From assembly GCA_913774955.1 (NCBI GenBank), contig CAJYKV010000010.1, forward strand, positions 123,298 through 187,297: 64,000 nucleotides of DNA, in the 5' to 3' direction. Under the pieces are notes generated by a model. The model did no database searches. It was not told the DNA's origin and saw nothing but the letters and a program-made list of their open reading frames with translations. A program made the translations under genes and the position numbers. This stretch comes from an uncultured Acidovorax sp. GTDB lineage: Bacteria > Pseudomonadota > Gammaproteobacteria > Burkholderiales > Burkholderiaceae_C. Positions 30,483 to 40,681 of the stretch are shown piece after piece. Numbering within the stretch: position 1 is the first letter of the stretch; each line of letters starts with the position of its first letter.

Positions 30483-31340
30483 ATGACCCTCGACACCGCA
30501 GCCTCCCCTGCTTCCGCCTCCGCCTCCGACCAGCCCGCCATCGCCTTCATCGGGGGCGGCAACATGGCCAGCGCCATCATCGGTGGGCTGATCCGCCAGG
30601 GCATGGCGGCCTCGCAGATCGAGGTGGTCGAGCCCTGGGAAGAAGCCCGGGCCGCGCTGCGCGCGCACCACGGCATCGAGGCGCATCCCGAGGCGGGCAC
30701 GGCCCTGGAGCGCGCCGGGGTGGTGGTCTGGGCCGTCAAGCCGCAGACGTTCAAGGAGGCCGCCGGGCAGGCGCGGCCCCACACGGCCCATGCCGTCCAC
30801 CTGAGCGTGGCCGCCGGCATCCGCTCGGACAGCATCGCCGCCTGGCTGGGCTCCGAATGCGTGGTGCGCGCGATGCCCAACACGCCGGCCCTGATCGCGC
30901 GCGGCATGACGGCGCTCTACGCCCGCCCGCGGGTCAGCCCCGCCCAGCGCGCGGCCGTGCAGCAGGTGCTGTCGTCCACCGGCGAGCTGCTGTGGGTGGA
31001 CGAGGAATCCCAGCTCGATGCGGTGACCGCGCTGTCGGGCTCCGGCCCGGCCTACGTGTTCCTGTTCCTGGAAGCCATGGCCCGCGCGGGCGTGGAGATG
31101 GGCCTCGCTCCCGAGCAGGCGCACCAGCTGGCCGTGGGCACCTTCACGGGTGCCTCCGAACTGGCGCGCCGCTCGGACGAGTCGCCCGCCGTGCTGCGCC
31201 AGCGCGTGACCTCCAAGGGCGGCACCACCTTCGCGGCGGTGCAGGCGATGGAGCAGGCGGACGTGCCGCAGCATTTCATCCGCGCGATGAAGGCGGCGCA
31301 GGCGCGCGCGCGCGAACTGGGCGACGAATACGGCAAGTGA
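30483..31340 (+). CDS. proC: Pyrroline-5-carboxylate reductase
   Basis: A 285-aa NAD(P)H-dependent enzyme for the last step of proline synthesis. The N-terminal nucleotide motif is IAFIGGGNMASAIIGGLI, followed by VRAMPNTPALIARGMTALY and the C-terminal signature around LRQRVTSKGGTTFAAVQAME. ATG 30483 adds a short Ala/Ser-rich lead of about 17 residues before the family core; a start nearer the core cannot be excluded. Confidence 0.95.
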   Translation: MTLDTAASPASASASDQPAIAFIGGGNMASAIIGGLIRQGMAASQIEVVEPWEEARAALRAHHGIEAHPEAGTALERAGVVVWAVKPQTFKEAAGQARPHTAHAVHLSVAAGIRSDSIAAWLGSECVVRAMPNTPALIARGMTALYARPRVSPAQRAAVQQVLSSTGELLWVDEESQLDAVTALSGSGPAYVFLFLEAMARAGVEMGLAPEQAHQLAVGTFTGASELARRSDESPAVLRQRVTSKGGTTFAAVQAMEQADVPQHFIRAMKAAQARARELGDEYGK

Positions 31341-31441
31341 CGGCGCCGGCGGCGCGGCGGTGCTCCGCCATGCATGAGCAGGGCCGTTGCGACTTTTACA
31401 ATCGCGGGTTCTTCCGCTCACGGCCTTAAGGCCCGCCCCGC

Positions 31442-32983
31442 ATGTCCGCCGCCACCCTTTCGCCGCAGTACCGCACCTCCCTGCGCGCCATCGCCCTGGC
31501 GGCGGTCATCTATGTGCTGGCCTGGTCGCTGCTGCCGCCGCTGCTCAGCTCCAGCGTGCCGCTGGACGTCGCCGAGAGCCTGTCCTGGGGGCGGGAGTGG
31601 CAATGGGGTTACTACAAGCACCCACCGCTCGCGCCGTGGGTGCTGGAGCTGTCCTACCGCGCCTTCGGCCACGTGGGGCCCTTCCTGCTGAGCCAGCTCT
31701 TCATCGTGGCCACGCTGTGGCTGGTCTGGCGCACCGGCTGCCGGCTGATGTCGCGCGAGCGGGCCCTTCTCGGCACGCTGCTGACCATGGGCGTGGCCTA
31801 CTACACCCGTCCGGCGCTGGAGTTCAACCACAACATCGCGCAGATGCCGCTCTGGGCGGCGGCCGGGTACTGCCTGCTCGCCGCGCTGCAGGACGGGCGG
31901 ATGCGCCACTGGGTGCTGCTGGGCGTGGCGGCGGGCCTGGGCCTGCTGACCAAGTATTCGGTCGGGCTGCTGCTGGCGACGCTCGCGCTCTATCTGCTGC
32001 TGACGCCCGAACGGCGGGTGCTGCGCGGCGCCGGCCCGTGGGTGGCGCTGGCGGTGATGGCAGCGCTGTTCGCGCCGCACCTGCACTGGCTGTGGCAGTC
32101 GAACTGGCTGCCCATGGCCTATGTCCAGGACCGGGCCTCCGGCGCGGGCACGCACGGCCGCTGGGATGCCCTGTCCTTCGTGGCCACCCAGGCGGTGAAC
32201 CACCTGCCCCTGGCGGTGATCTTGCTGGCGGCCTGGATCGGCACGCGCCGGCAGCGCCGGGCCGCGCCGCTCTCCGGCGGGCGCGGGCAATGGCACTGCG
32301 ACCGCCCCCTCTATCTCTGGACGGTGGCCTTGGGCCCCTGCCTGCTGGTGGTGCTGGTGGGCCTGGCGGCCGGGCTGCGGGTGCGCGACATGTGGGGCGT
32401 TCCCATGTGGGTGTTCAGCGGACTGCTGGTGGCGGCATGGCTGCCCGCGCCCTGGCTGTCCGCCCTGCAGCCGCGGCTGCTGCGCGGCCTGGCGGTGTGG
32501 CTGGTGCTGATCTCGGTAGCGACGGGCCTCTGGCTGGCCTTCGGTGCGCAATGGCGCCACCGTCCGTCGCGCACCGACTGGCCGCAGGCCGCCATCGCGC
32601 AGCAGGCGCTGGCGGCATGGCAGGCGCAGTCGCGCTGCGATCTGGATTCGGTCTCGGGCGATTACTGGGCGGTGGGGCTGGTCGCGGCGCAGCTGCCGCA
32701 GCGGCCTTCCGTCTACATCGCCGGCGATCCGCGCTTCTCGCCGTGGATCACGCCCGAGCGCCTGCGCGACCATGGCACACTGTGGATCGGCCTGGGCGAC
32801 GACGCGCCGGTGCCGGCCGGGCTCGACACCCTGGCCGCGCAACCCGGAATGCGGGTGCAGCAGGGCCAGGTGGAGATCGGCTGGCCCTACCGGGGCGCCG
32901 CCGAGCCGCTCGCGATGCACTGGCGCGCCTACGTGCCGGCCACATGCGTCCGCCAACCTCGAAACACAGAAATCCTGCGATGA
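31442..32983 (+). CDS. Polyprenyl-phosphate-dependent glycosyltransferase, GT39/ArnT type
   Basis: A 513-aa inner-membrane protein with about ten membrane segments and a C-terminal soluble part. The first periplasmic loop carries the catalytic acidic residues (LDVAESLSWGREWQWGYYKHPPL), as in the PMT/ArnT family, which transfers sugars from polyprenyl phosphate to lipid or protein acceptors. The end overlaps the next start (ATGA), and the downstream genes encode a GtrA-like flippase and a ChbG-like deacetylase, so it belongs to a lipid or envelope sugar-modification operon. Confidence 0.85.
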   Translation: MSAATLSPQYRTSLRAIALAAVIYVLAWSLLPPLLSSSVPLDVAESLSWGREWQWGYYKHPPLAPWVLELSYRAFGHVGPFLLSQLFIVATLWLVWRTGCRLMSRERALLGTLLTMGVAYYTRPALEFNHNIAQMPLWAAAGYCLLAALQDGRMRHWVLLGVAAGLGLLTKYSVGLLLATLALYLLLTPERRVLRGAGPWVALAVMAALFAPHLHWLWQSNWLPMAYVQDRASGAGTHGRWDALSFVATQAVNHLPLAVILLAAWIGTRRQRRAAPLSGGRGQWHCDRPLYLWTVALGPCLLVVLVGLAAGLRVRDMWGVPMWVFSGLLVAAWLPAPWLSALQPRLLRGLAVWLVLISVATGLWLAFGAQWRHRPSRTDWPQAAIAQQALAAWQAQSRCDLDSVSGDYWAVGLVAAQLPQRPSVYIAGDPRFSPWITPERLRDHGTLWIGLGDDAPVPAGLDTLAAQPGMRVQQGQVEIGWPYRGAAEPLAMHWRAYVPATCVRQPRNTEILR

Positions 32984-33153
32984 CCGCCTCGCTGTTTTCC
33001 GAAAACCTGGCGGTTCTGGTTCCGCACTGCATCTCGCTCGCGCGAGACCACTCCACGGCACCCTGCGGCTCCCGGCAGACATGCGCTGGTTGGGCCGGTG
33101 CCGTGGCCGGACGGCCACCTACCCACTCGATGGCGCAGGGCTCGCGAGCGTGA
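32980..33153 (+). pseudogene. Apparent internal-deletion remnant of a family 2 glycosyltransferase
   Basis: A 57-codon frame begins at ATG 32980, overlapping the GT39 stop, and ends in TGA overlapping the GTG of the GtrA gene. Its first residues, MTASLFSENLAVLVP, look like the start of a GT2 enzyme, in which LAVLVP is followed by CYNEE. Here the frame continues HCISLARDHSTAPC instead, which is unlike any GT2. Both overlap junctions are intact but the catalytic body is missing. This suggests deletion of the dolichol-phosphate-sugar synthase that normally supplies GT39 and GtrA. Inferred from sequence; a real small protein is not excluded. Confidence 0.4.
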
Positions 33154-33581
33154 GTTTGGAGCGCCATCCCATCATTGCCCTGCTGCGACGACTGCCGCAG
33201 GAACTGCAGTTCATCATGGTCGGCTGCGCGGCGGCCGCCACGCACTTGGCAGTGGCCATATCGCTGGTAGCGCTCGCGGACATGGAACCGCTGGCAGCCA
33301 ATGTATTGGCCTTTTTGGTGGCGTTCGTCATCAGCTATAACGGCCATGCCCTGCTGACGTTCGCCAGCGCCCGGGCGCGCGGTCCCGCCGTCGTCGTGCG
33401 TTACTTCTCGGTGGCATGTCTGTCTTTCGCTGCCAATGAACTGCTCTACTTCATTGCGCTGTATGCGCTCGACTGGCATTACGTCTGGAGCCTGATCGGC
33501 GTGCTGATCCTCGTGGCGACCGGCACGTTCTTGCTGAGCAAATTCTGGGCATTCAAGCCCCGTCGTGGGGCGGGGCCATGA
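33150..33581 (+). CDS. GtrA-family polyprenyl-sugar flippase-like membrane protein
   Basis: A 143-aa protein with four predicted membrane segments. The family start QFIMVGCAAAATHLAVAISL is followed by NVLAFLVAFVISYNGHALLTFA and ends FLLSKFWAFKPR. GtrA proteins are thought to move undecaprenyl-linked sugars across the membrane. GTG 33150 is chosen because it overlaps the previous TGA and gives the family length. The stop overlaps the next ATG. Local base use is less GC-rich than its neighbours. Confidence 0.78.
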   Translation: MSLERHPIIALLRRLPQELQFIMVGCAAAATHLAVAISLVALADMEPLAANVLAFLVAFVISYNGHALLTFASARARGPAVVVRYFSVACLSFAANELLYFIALYALDWHYVWSLIGVLILVATGTFLLSKFWAFKPRRGAGP

Positions 33582-34396
33582 CAAGGGCCATCGTTCTTTG
33601 CGCCGACGACTACGCCCTGCACCCACTGGTGGACGAAGCCGTGGCGCAGCTCGTGCTCGCCGGCCGACTCTCCGCCACCGGCTGCATGACCACATCGCCC
33701 TACTGGCCAACGGCCGCACAGCGGCTGCCGGCCCTGCGCCCCCGTCTGTCGGTGGGGCTGCACTTCAACCTCACCGAAAGCCATGGCAGTGCCCATGGAG
33801 CCGCCCGGCCCCTGAGGAAGGTGATCCTGCGGGCCTATGCGCTACAGCTGTCCCCCGCCTCTTTGCGCACCGCGTGGCGTGCACAGTTCGACGCATTCGA
33901 AAGGGCCGTGGGAACCCCGCCAGACTTCGTCGATGGCCACCAGCATGTGCACCAGCTCCCGCGTGTGCGCGATATTCTGCTGACCGAACTGCAGGCCCGC
34001 TATGCGCCTGGCGAGCAGCCCTGGGTGCGCTCCACGGTGCCTGCGCCCAACCTGTGGCGCCAACCGAAGGCCGCCGTCATCGCCCTGCTCGGCGGCTGGA
34101 CGGCCACGCGCCGCTGGCACCGGGCCGGCGTGGCGACGAACCCGGGTTTCGGCGGGGTGTACGGCTTCGATGCCCCCGATGCCGCGGCCTACGGCGCGCA
34201 GATGGAGCGCTGGCTGCCGCACCTGCCGGAGGGCGGGCTGCTGATGTGCCACCCGGCCGCGGACGTGGTGCACGGCGACGCGATCGGGCAACAGCGGCCG
34301 GTGGAGTTCGCCTACCTGATGTCGGACGCCTTCGGCGCGCTGCTGCAGCGCAGCGGCCGGCACGTGCACCAGGGGCCGGCGGCACCCTGGGCCTGA
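33578..34396 (+). CDS. ChbG/HpnK (YdjC-fold) carbohydrate deacetylase
   Basis: A 272-aa metal-dependent deacetylase-like protein. The N-terminal AIVLCADDYALHPLVDEAV carries the metal-binding DD motif, with VGLHFNLTES and DGHQHVHQLPRV supplying His ligands. YdjC-fold enzymes remove acetyl groups from chito-sugars or lipid-linked sugars. Its overlapping start with the GtrA gene puts it in the sugar-modification operon, where it may trim the transferred sugar. Confidence 0.85.
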   Translation: MTRAIVLCADDYALHPLVDEAVAQLVLAGRLSATGCMTTSPYWPTAAQRLPALRPRLSVGLHFNLTESHGSAHGAARPLRKVILRAYALQLSPASLRTAWRAQFDAFERAVGTPPDFVDGHQHVHQLPRVRDILLTELQARYAPGEQPWVRSTVPAPNLWRQPKAAVIALLGGWTATRRWHRAGVATNPGFGGVYGFDAPDAAAYGAQMERWLPHLPEGGLLMCHPAADVVHGDAIGQQRPVEFAYLMSDAFGALLQRSGRHVHQGPAAPWA

Positions 34397-34421
34397 CGGC
34401 GGCGGTGCAGGCGGCGCGGGT

Positions 34422-35309
34422 TCAGCGCAGCGCGAACCCGGCGGCAATGCCCGCGAACAGGGTGAAGCCCAGCCAGTGGTTGCGGGTGAACGCCCGGAAG
34501 CAGCCTTCGCGGGTGCGGTGGCGGATGAGGCGCCAGTGCCAGGCCACCTGCGCCAGCATCGCCGCCAGGGCGGCATGCAGGGGCCAGCCCAGGCCGAAGG
34601 GCGCCAGCGACCAGGCCCAGAGCGCGACGAACGCGAGGTAGAACGCCATCACGGCCGGCACGTCCCGGCGCCCCAGGGTGATGGCCGAGGTCTTCATGCC
34701 GATCTTCAGGTCGTCGTCGCGGTCCACCATCGCGTATTCGGTGTCGTAGGCCAGCACCCAGCAGAGGTTGCCCAGCACCAGCCAGGCCGCCAGCGGGGGC
34801 ACGCTGCCGCCCACGGCGGTGAAGGCCATCGGAATGCCCATGCTGAAGGCCACGCCGAGCACGGCCTGGGGCATGGAGACGAAACGCTTGGCGAACGGGT
34901 AGGCGATGGTGACGGCCAGCGCGGGCAGCGACCAGGCGACGGTGGCCGCGTTGGTGGTAAGCACGAGGCCGAACGACACGAGCGCGAGCACCGCGCCCAC
35001 GGCCAGGGCTTCGCGCACCGACACGGCGCCGCTGGTGACGGGGCGCTGCGCGGTGCGCTTCACGTGCCGGTCGAAATCCCGGTCGGCCACGTCGTTCACG
35101 CAGCAGCCCGCGCTGCGCATGAGCACCGTGCCGAGCGTGAACACCGCCAGCAGTTGCCAGCCCGGGAAGCCCCCGGCCGCGATCCACAGCGCCGACAGGG
35201 TGGGCCAGAGCAGCAGCAGCCAGCCGGCCGGCCGGCTCCAGCGGATCAGGTCGAGGTACAGCGCCAGGCGCGAGGGCCGGGGAGGAATGTGCGGTGCGGT
35301 GCTCTGCAT
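34422..35309 (-). CDS. ubiA: 4-hydroxybenzoate octaprenyltransferase
   Basis: A 295-aa membrane prenyltransferase of ubiquinone synthesis with about eight membrane segments. The two Asp-rich motifs are [11 protein letters not shown] and [19 protein letters not shown], which bind the diphosphate through magnesium. ATG 35307-35309 ([13 protein letters not shown]) is chosen, as the upstream frame crosses the dps terminator. It follows dps on the same strand. Confidence 0.95.
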   Translation of the reverse strand: MQSTAPHIPPRPSRLALYLDLIRWSRPAGWLLLLWPTLSALWIAAGGFPGWQLLAVFTLGTVLMRSAGCCVNDVADRDFDRHVKRTAQRPVTSGAVSVREALAVGAVLALVSFGLVLTTNAATVAWSLPALAVTIAYPFAKRFVSMPQAVLGVAFSMGIPMAFTAVGGSVPPLAAWLVLGNLCWVLAYDTEYAMVDRDDDLKIGMKTSAITLGRRDVPAVMAFYLAFVALWAWSLAPFGLGWPLHAALAAMLAQVAWHWRLIRHRTREGCFRAFTRNHWLGFTLFAGIAAGFALR

Positions 35310-35326
35310 GGGTGGGGGCGGGAATG

Positions 35327-35351
35327 CAAAACGCCCGCGGCGGGCGGGCGT
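35327..35351 (-). terminator. Rho-independent terminator of dps
   Basis: On the minus strand a perfect 8-bp stem (plus coordinates 35331-35338 and 35344-35351) with a 5-base loop is followed by TTTT. It ends the oxyR/dps transcript before ubiA and lies 18 bases from the ubiA start. Confidence 0.85.
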
Positions 35352-35400
35352 GGGCTGGGCGGCGATGCGACGACGGCGCCAGAAGGCGCGTGCCGGCCGC

Positions 35401-35925
35401 TCAATCCTCCAGCAGCGAGCGCAGCATCCAGGCGGTCTGCTCATGCACCGTCAGGCGCTGCGTGAGCAGGTCGGCCGTGGGCTCGTCGCTCGCCTTGTCC
35501 GCCACGGGGAACAGTTCGCGCGCGGTGCGGGCGACGGCTTCGTGACCCTCGACCAGGATGCGCACCATCTCCAGGGCATGGGGCGGCTCGGCGGGCACGT
35601 CGGGCAGCGAGGTGAGCTTGCCGAACTGGGCGTACGAGCCCGGCGCGGGATGGCCCAGCGAGCGGATGCGCTCGGCCACCGGGTCCACGGCGTTCCACAG
35701 TTCGGTGTACTGGCCCATGAACATGGTGTGCAGCGTGTTGAACATGGGACCGGTCACATTCCAGTGGAAGTTGTGCGTGGTCAGGTAGAGCGTGTAGGTG
35801 TCGGCGAGCAGGCGCGAGAGGCCCTGCGCGATGGCGGCGCGGTCCTTGTCGCTGATGCCGATGTTGATGCGCGGCGCGGAGGAGGCGGACGGGCGGGCTG
35901 CGGATTTGCCGGGGGCTTTGGCCAT
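35401..35925 (-). CDS. dps: Dps-family ferritin-like DNA-protection protein
   Basis: A 174-aa Dps. The Lys/Ala-rich N-terminal tail ([18 protein letters not shown]) fits DNA binding. The ferroxidase ligands are in [20 protein letters not shown] and the helix [19 protein letters not shown] (His and Asp/Glu at the dimer interface). It stores iron and protects DNA from peroxide. oxyR is 41 bases upstream on the same strand, so peroxide-induced control is likely. Confidence 0.95.
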   Translation of the reverse strand: MAKAPGKSAARPSASSAPRINIGISDKDRAAIAQGLSRLLADTYTLYLTTHNFHWNVTGPMFNTLHTMFMGQYTELWNAVDPVAERIRSLGHPAPGSYAQFGKLTSLPDVPAEPPHALEMVRILVEGHEAVARTARELFPVADKASDEPTADLLTQRLTVHEQTAWMLRSLLED

Positions 35926-35966
35926 GGGATGGACTCCTTCGATGGGTGGGCTGGAAACAACGGTGA

Positions 35967-36932
35967 TCAGGACAGGCGCGTCACGCCCGGCAGCTCGCAG
36001 GCGTACACGGCGTTGCGCAGTGCCGCGATGGCCTCGTAGCGCGTGAAGCTGCGGCGCCAGGCCAGCACCACGCGGCGCATCGGTGGCGGGCTGCCGTCGG
36101 CCTCCTCGATGGGAAGGTAGCGGATGTGCGTGTCGTCGCTCTTGCGGCGCTTGCTGCCGGTGTGCAGCGCGTCGCGCGGCACGGACAGGCGCGGCACCAG
36201 CGTGACACCCATGCCGGCCGAAACCATGTGCTTGATGGTCTCCAGCGACGATCCCTCGAAGGTGCGGCGGATGCCCTCGGCATTGCTCGCGTAGCGCGCG
36301 AATTCGGGGCAGACCTCCAGGACGTGGTCGCGGAAGCAGTGGCCGGCGCCCAGCAGCAGCATGGTCTCGCTCTTGAGCTCGGCGGCGGAGATGCTGCTGC
36401 GCTCGGCGAGCGGATGCGACGAGGGCACGGCCGCCAGGAAGGGCTCGTCGTAGAGCGGCGCCATCGCGAGCCCGGTGTCCGGGAACGGCTCGGCCATGAT
36501 CGCGCAGTCGATCTCGCCGGTGCGCAGCATTTCCAGCAGCTTGACGGTGAAGTTCTCCTGCAGCATGAGCGGCATCTGCGGCGTGCGCGCGATGGCGCGG
36601 CGCACCAGCTCGGGCAGCAGGTAGGGGCCGATGGTGTAGATGACGCCGAGCGTGAGCACGCCCGCCAGCGGGTCCTTGCCGCGCTTGGCGATCTCCTTGA
36701 TCGCCGCGGCCTGCTCCAGCACGCTCTGCGCCTGGCGGACGATCTCCTCGCCCAGGGGCGTCACCGAGACTTCGCCCGCGCTGCGCTCGAAGAGCTTGAT
36801 CTCGAGTTCGTCCTCGAGCTTCTTGATGGCCACCGACAGCGTCGGCTGCGAGACGTAGCAGGCGTCCGCAGCGCGCCCGAAGTGCTTCTCCCGGGCGACA
36901 GCGACGATGTATTTGAGTTCTGTGAGGGTCAT
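35967..36932 (-). CDS. oxyR: Peroxide-sensing LysR regulator OxyR
   Basis: A 321-aa LysR-type activator. The winged HTH spans about residues 2-60 ([20 protein letters not shown]). The redox pair appears as [12 protein letters not shown], at C199 and C208, exactly the E. coli numbering, with the His between. It lies between recG and dps on the same strand. Confidence 0.96.
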   Translation of the reverse strand: MTLTELKYIVAVAREKHFGRAADACYVSQPTLSVAIKKLEDELEIKLFERSAGEVSVTPLGEEIVRQAQSVLEQAAAIKEIAKRGKDPLAGVLTLGVIYTIGPYLLPELVRRAIARTPQMPLMLQENFTVKLLEMLRTGEIDCAIMAEPFPDTGLAMAPLYDEPFLAAVPSSHPLAERSSISAAELKSETMLLLGAGHCFRDHVLEVCPEFARYASNAEGIRRTFEGSSLETIKHMVSAGMGVTLVPRLSVPRDALHTGSKRRKSDDTHIRYLPIEEADGSPPPMRRVVLAWRRSFTRYEAIAALRNAVYACELPGVTRLS

Positions 36933-37072
36933 GACTGAAGGACGGCGATGCGGAGAAGGTGCAATTGTGCGCCGGGCAGGGGCATGCAGGGTCTTTCGTC
37001 CGGGGCCGGCCCGGCGTCCGCGCGCTCAGCCGCCAAGTCTGCCACGGATGGCGCCCCCTGGGGGCGCCCGGC

Positions 37073-39199
37073 TCACGCCTTCAGGTAATCGGCCTTGCCC
37101 CCGAGCCAGCGGCCGACGTGCCGGCGGGCTTCCTCGGGATGGCCGTCGAGCATGCGCGGGGCCGTCTCGCGGGCCCACTCCAGCAGCACGGTGTCGGTGG
37201 CGAGGTCGGCGAAGCGCAGCATCGGCGCGCCGGACTGGCGGGCGCCGAGGAATTCCCCCGGCCCTCGGATCTCCAGGTCGCGCCGGGCGATCTCGAAACC
37301 GTCCTGCGTCTCGGCCATGGCGCGCAGCCGGTCGCGCGCGGTCTCGCCCAGGCGCCCGCTCTCGTTGGTGGAATAGAGCAGCACGCAGGCCGAGGCCGCC
37401 GCGCCGCGCCCCACCCGGCCGCGCAGCTGGTGCAGTTGCGAGAGCCCGAAGCGCTCGGCATGCTCGATCACCATGAGGGAGGCGTTGGGAACATCCACCC
37501 CCACCTCGATCACCGTGGTGGAGACGAGCACCCCCATGGTCCCGCTGGTGAAGAGTTCCATGACGGCCTTCTTCTCGGCCGGCGGCATGCGCGAGTGCAG
37601 CAGGCCGACCATGACCGGCGGCTGCCCGCGCGCCGGGTCGCCCTGCAGCGCCTCGCTCAGGTCCATGTGCGTCGCCGTGGCGTTGGATAGGTCCAGCGCC
37701 TCGCTCTCCTCGATCAGCGGGCAGACCCAGTACACCTGCCGGCCGGAGGCGACCTGGGCGCCGATGCGCGCGATGACCTCGTCCTTGCGGCTGTCGGCGA
37801 TGAGCTTGGTGACGATGGGCGTGCGGCCGGGCGGCAGCTCGTCGATGGTGGAGACGTCGAGGTCGGCGTAGTAGCTCATGGCGAGCGTGCGCGGGATCGG
37901 CGTCGCGCTCATCATCAGCAGGTGCGGCTCCATGCCCTGGTCGGCGAGCTTGCGGCGCAGGGCCAGGCGCTGCGCCACGCCGAAGCGGTGCTGCTCGTCG
38001 ACCACGGCGAGCGCGAGGTTGCGGAAGCGCACCTGCTCCTGGATCACCGCATGCGTGCCGACGACCAGCGCGGCCTCGCCGCTCTCCACCAGCGCCAGCA
38101 TCGCCGCGCGCTCCTTTTTCTTCTGCCCGCCCGCCAGCCAGGCCACGCGCCGGCCGCTTTCGGCCAGCAGCGGCTCCAGCCAGCCGATGAGCTTGCGGAA
38201 ATGCTGCTCGGCCAGGATCTCGGTGGGGGCCATGAGCGCGCACTGCCAGCCGGCGTCCATGCACACGGCGGCCGACAGCGCCGCCACCACGGTCTTGCCC
38301 GAGCCCACGTCGCCCTGCAGCAGCCGGTGCATGGGCACGGGGCGCGCCAGGTCGGCCGCGATCTCGGCGCATACGCGCTGCTGGGCCGCCGTGAGGCCGA
38401 AGGGCAGCGCGGCCAGCAGGCGCTCGTGCAGCGCGGGCCCGCCCTCTTCGCCCGGCACGGGCCGCAGCACCGGGGCGCGCAGCCGGTCGCGCTCGCGCTT
38501 GGCCTCCAGCTGGGAGAGCTGCTGCGCCAGCAGTTCCTCGGCCTTGAGCCGCTGCCAGGCCGGGTGGCTGTGGTCCTCCAGCGTGGCCAGCGCCACGTCG
38601 GGGGTGGGATGGTGCAGGAACACGAGCGCGTCGCGCAGCGTCCACCAGGCGCGGCCGCCGCCGCCTTCGCCCAGGAACCGCGGAATCGGGGGCTCCAGGC
38701 CGCGGGGGATGGTCTCGGAGAGGTCCACGCGCTGCAGGGCGCCGACGACGGCGCGCCGCAGGTAGGGCTGCGGGAGGCCGGCGGTGGTCGGGTAGACCGG
38801 CGTGAGCGCGGCCGGCAGCTCCCCGCCCGCGAGGCGGAAGGCCGGGTGCAGCATCTGGCGTCCCCAGAAGCCACCCTTCACCTCGCCGCGGATGCGCAGG
38901 CGGGCGCCCACGGACAGCGTCTTCTGGTGGGAGGGATAGAAGCTGAAGAAGCGCAGCTCGCAGGTGCCCGTGCCGTCGTCGACGGTGACGACGAGCTGGC
39001 GGCGCGGGCGCAACTGGACCTCGCTGTCCGTCACCGTGGCCTCGATCTGCGCGGTATCGCCGTCGCGCACGTTGCGCAGCGGGGTGATGCGCGTTTCGTC
39101 CTCGTAGCGCAGCGGCAGGTGCAGCGCCAGGTCTATGTCGCGCGACAGTCCCATCTTCTGCAGGGCTTTCTGGGCGGGACTGGGCGCGGGGCTGGGCAT
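37073..39199 (-). CDS. recG: ATP-dependent DNA helicase RecG
   Basis: A 708-aa helicase that reverses stalled forks and branch-migrates junctions. The N-terminal wedge/OB domain is followed by Walker [14 protein letters not shown], the [11 protein letters not shown] box (DEQH), [10 protein letters not shown], and the C-terminal QLRGRVGRG motif with the TRG-region [11 protein letters not shown] 39197-39199 ([17 protein letters not shown]) is used; the longer frame is a shadow of the HD-GYP gene. A perfect palindrome without a T run lies just past its stop (about 37049-37068). Confidence 0.96.
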   Translation of the reverse strand: MPSPAPSPAQKALQKMGLSRDIDLALHLPLRYEDETRITPLRNVRDGDTAQIEATVTDSEVQLRPRRQLVVTVDDGTGTCELRFFSFYPSHQKTLSVGARLRIRGEVKGGFWGRQMLHPAFRLAGGELPAALTPVYPTTAGLPQPYLRRAVVGALQRVDLSETIPRGLEPPIPRFLGEGGGGRAWWTLRDALVFLHHPTPDVALATLEDHSHPAWQRLKAEELLAQQLSQLEAKRERDRLRAPVLRPVPGEEGGPALHERLLAALPFGLTAAQQRVCAEIAADLARPVPMHRLLQGDVGSGKTVVAALSAAVCMDAGWQCALMAPTEILAEQHFRKLIGWLEPLLAESGRRVAWLAGGQKKKERAAMLALVESGEAALVVGTHAVIQEQVRFRNLALAVVDEQHRFGVAQRLALRRKLADQGMEPHLLMMSATPIPRTLAMSYYADLDVSTIDELPPGRTPIVTKLIADSRKDEVIARIGAQVASGRQVYWVCPLIEESEALDLSNATATHMDLSEALQGDPARGQPPVMVGLLHSRMPPAEKKAVMELFTSGTMGVLVSTTVIEVGVDVPNASLMVIEHAERFGLSQLHQLRGRVGRGAAASACVLLYSTNESGRLGETARDRLRAMAETQDGFEIARRDLEIRGPGEFLGARQSGAPMLRFADLATDTVLLEWARETAPRMLDGHPEEARRHVGRWLGGKADYLKA

Positions 39200-39382
39200 G
39201 CGGGAACGAAGGAGCGGCGGCAGGACGGGAATGCGGACGGAAAATGCCCGCCGAAGACGGCAAAAAACGACAGTCCTGCAAAAATGGAAACGGAGCACCG
39301 TCGCGTTACCGCAGGATGCGGAAAGGCTAACATGTCCGCAGGCCGCCCGCTTCCTCCCGCCCGCACACGTCCCCGTCCTCCC

Positions 39383-40681
39383 ATGCTCAAGCGAATCAGC
39401 GTACAGCACCTCACCCTGGGCATGTACCTGCACCAGTTCTGCGGCTCCTGGATGGACCATCCCTTCTGGCGCACGGGGTTCGTGCTGAAGGACCCTGCCG
39501 ATCTGTCGCGCATCCACGGCACGGCCATCCAGGAGGTCTGGATCGACGTGTCCAAGGGGCTGGACGTGGCCTCGGGCGTGGAAACCGTGACGCCGGAAGA
39601 GGCGGAGGCGCTGCGCGAGACGGATTTCCAGAAGCTGCAGGAAATGCCGGAACTCAAGGTCAGCGCCCCCCCGCCGTCGCCGCAGCCCCGGCCGCGCGCA
39701 GCGGCCCGCACGCACGGGACGGCCCCCACCAGCATGGCCGAGGAACTGGCCCACGCCGCCGCGCTGACCCACCATGCGCGCCAGACGATGAGCTCGATGT
39801 TCACCGAGGCGCGCATGGGCCGGGTGGTCGATTCCACCGAGGCGCGCAGCCTGGTGGAGGAGATCTCCGACTCGGTCACGCGCAACCCCTCCGCGCTCAT
39901 CAGCCTCGCGCGCCTGAAGAGCGCCGACGACTACACCTACATGCATTCGGTGGCGGTGTGCGCGCTCATGGTCGCGCTGGGCCGGCAGGTCGGGCTGGAG
40001 GGCGAGCGCCTGCGCACCGCCGGCATGGCGGGGCTGATGCACGACATCGGCAAGGCGCGCATCCCCCTGTCGGTGCTCAACAAGCCGGGCAAGCTCACCG
40101 ACGAGGAATTCGGCATCATCCGCGGCCATTCGGAGCATGGGCACCGCATGCTGCTGGCCTGCGGCGGGGTGGACGACGAGGTGCTCGACGCCTGCCTGCA
40201 CCACCACGAGAAAATGGACGGCAGCGGCTACCCGCACCGGCTCGCGGGCGAGGACATCGGGCTGATCGCGCGCATGACCGCGATCTGCGACGTCTACGAC
40301 GCCATCACCTCCAACCGCCCCTACAAGCGCGGCTGGGATCCGGCCGAGTCGCTGCGCCGCATGGCCGAATGGACGAATGGGCATTTCGACGCCCGGCTCT
40401 TCCAGGCCTTCGTCAAGAGCATCGGCATCTATCCCGTGGGCTCGCTGGTGCGGCTCGCCTCCGGCCGCATCGGGGTGGTGATGGAGCAGTCGGCCTCCCT
40501 CGTCTCACCGCGCGTGCGGGTGTTCTTCTCCACCCGTTCCGACCTGCGCATTCCCCCCGAAGTCGTCGATCTCTCGCTGCCGGGCAGCACCGACAAGATC
40601 GTGGCGCGTGAAGACCCCGACAAATGGCGGTTCCCGGATCTCGAGGAGTTGTGGGCGCCGCCGGAGGACGAGGCGTCATGA
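39383..40681 (+). CDS. HD-GYP domain cyclic-di-GMP phosphodiesterase (DUF3391-type N-terminus)
   Basis: A 432-aa protein with an N-terminal DUF3391-like module (VQHLTLGMYLHQFCGSWMDHPFW), a disordered Pro/Arg-rich linker near residues 93-112, and an intact HD-GYP domain: HDIGKARIP, HHHEKMDGSGYP and ICDVYDAITSNRPYK. All metal ligands and the GYP motif are present, so c-di-GMP hydrolysis to GMP is expected. Divergent from recG. Its stop overlaps the next ATG, so translation of the AraC regulator is coupled to it. Confidence 0.93.
   Translation: MLKRISVQHLTLGMYLHQFCGSWMDHPFWRTGFVLKDPADLSRIHGTAIQEVWIDVSKGLDVASGVETVTPEEAEALRETDFQKLQEMPELKVSAPPPSPQPRPRAAARTHGTAPTSMAEELAHAAALTHHARQTMSSMFTEARMGRVVDSTEARSLVEEISDSVTRNPSALISLARLKSADDYTYMHSVAVCALMVALGRQVGLEGERLRTAGMAGLMHDIGKARIPLSVLNKPGKLTDEEFGIIRGHSEHGHRMLLACGGVDDEVLDACLHHHEKMDGSGYPHRLAGEDIGLIARMTAICDVYDAITSNRPYKRGWDPAESLRRMAEWTNGHFDARLFQAFVKSIGIYPVGSLVRLASGRIGVVMEQSASLVSPRVRVFFSTRSDLRIPPEVVDLSLPGSTDKIVAREDPDKWRFPDLEELWAPPEDEAS

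Noticed and set aside
37049..37068. Perfect palindrome after recG as a terminator
   Set aside because: No T run follows on either strand, so it cannot be called a rho-independent terminator.
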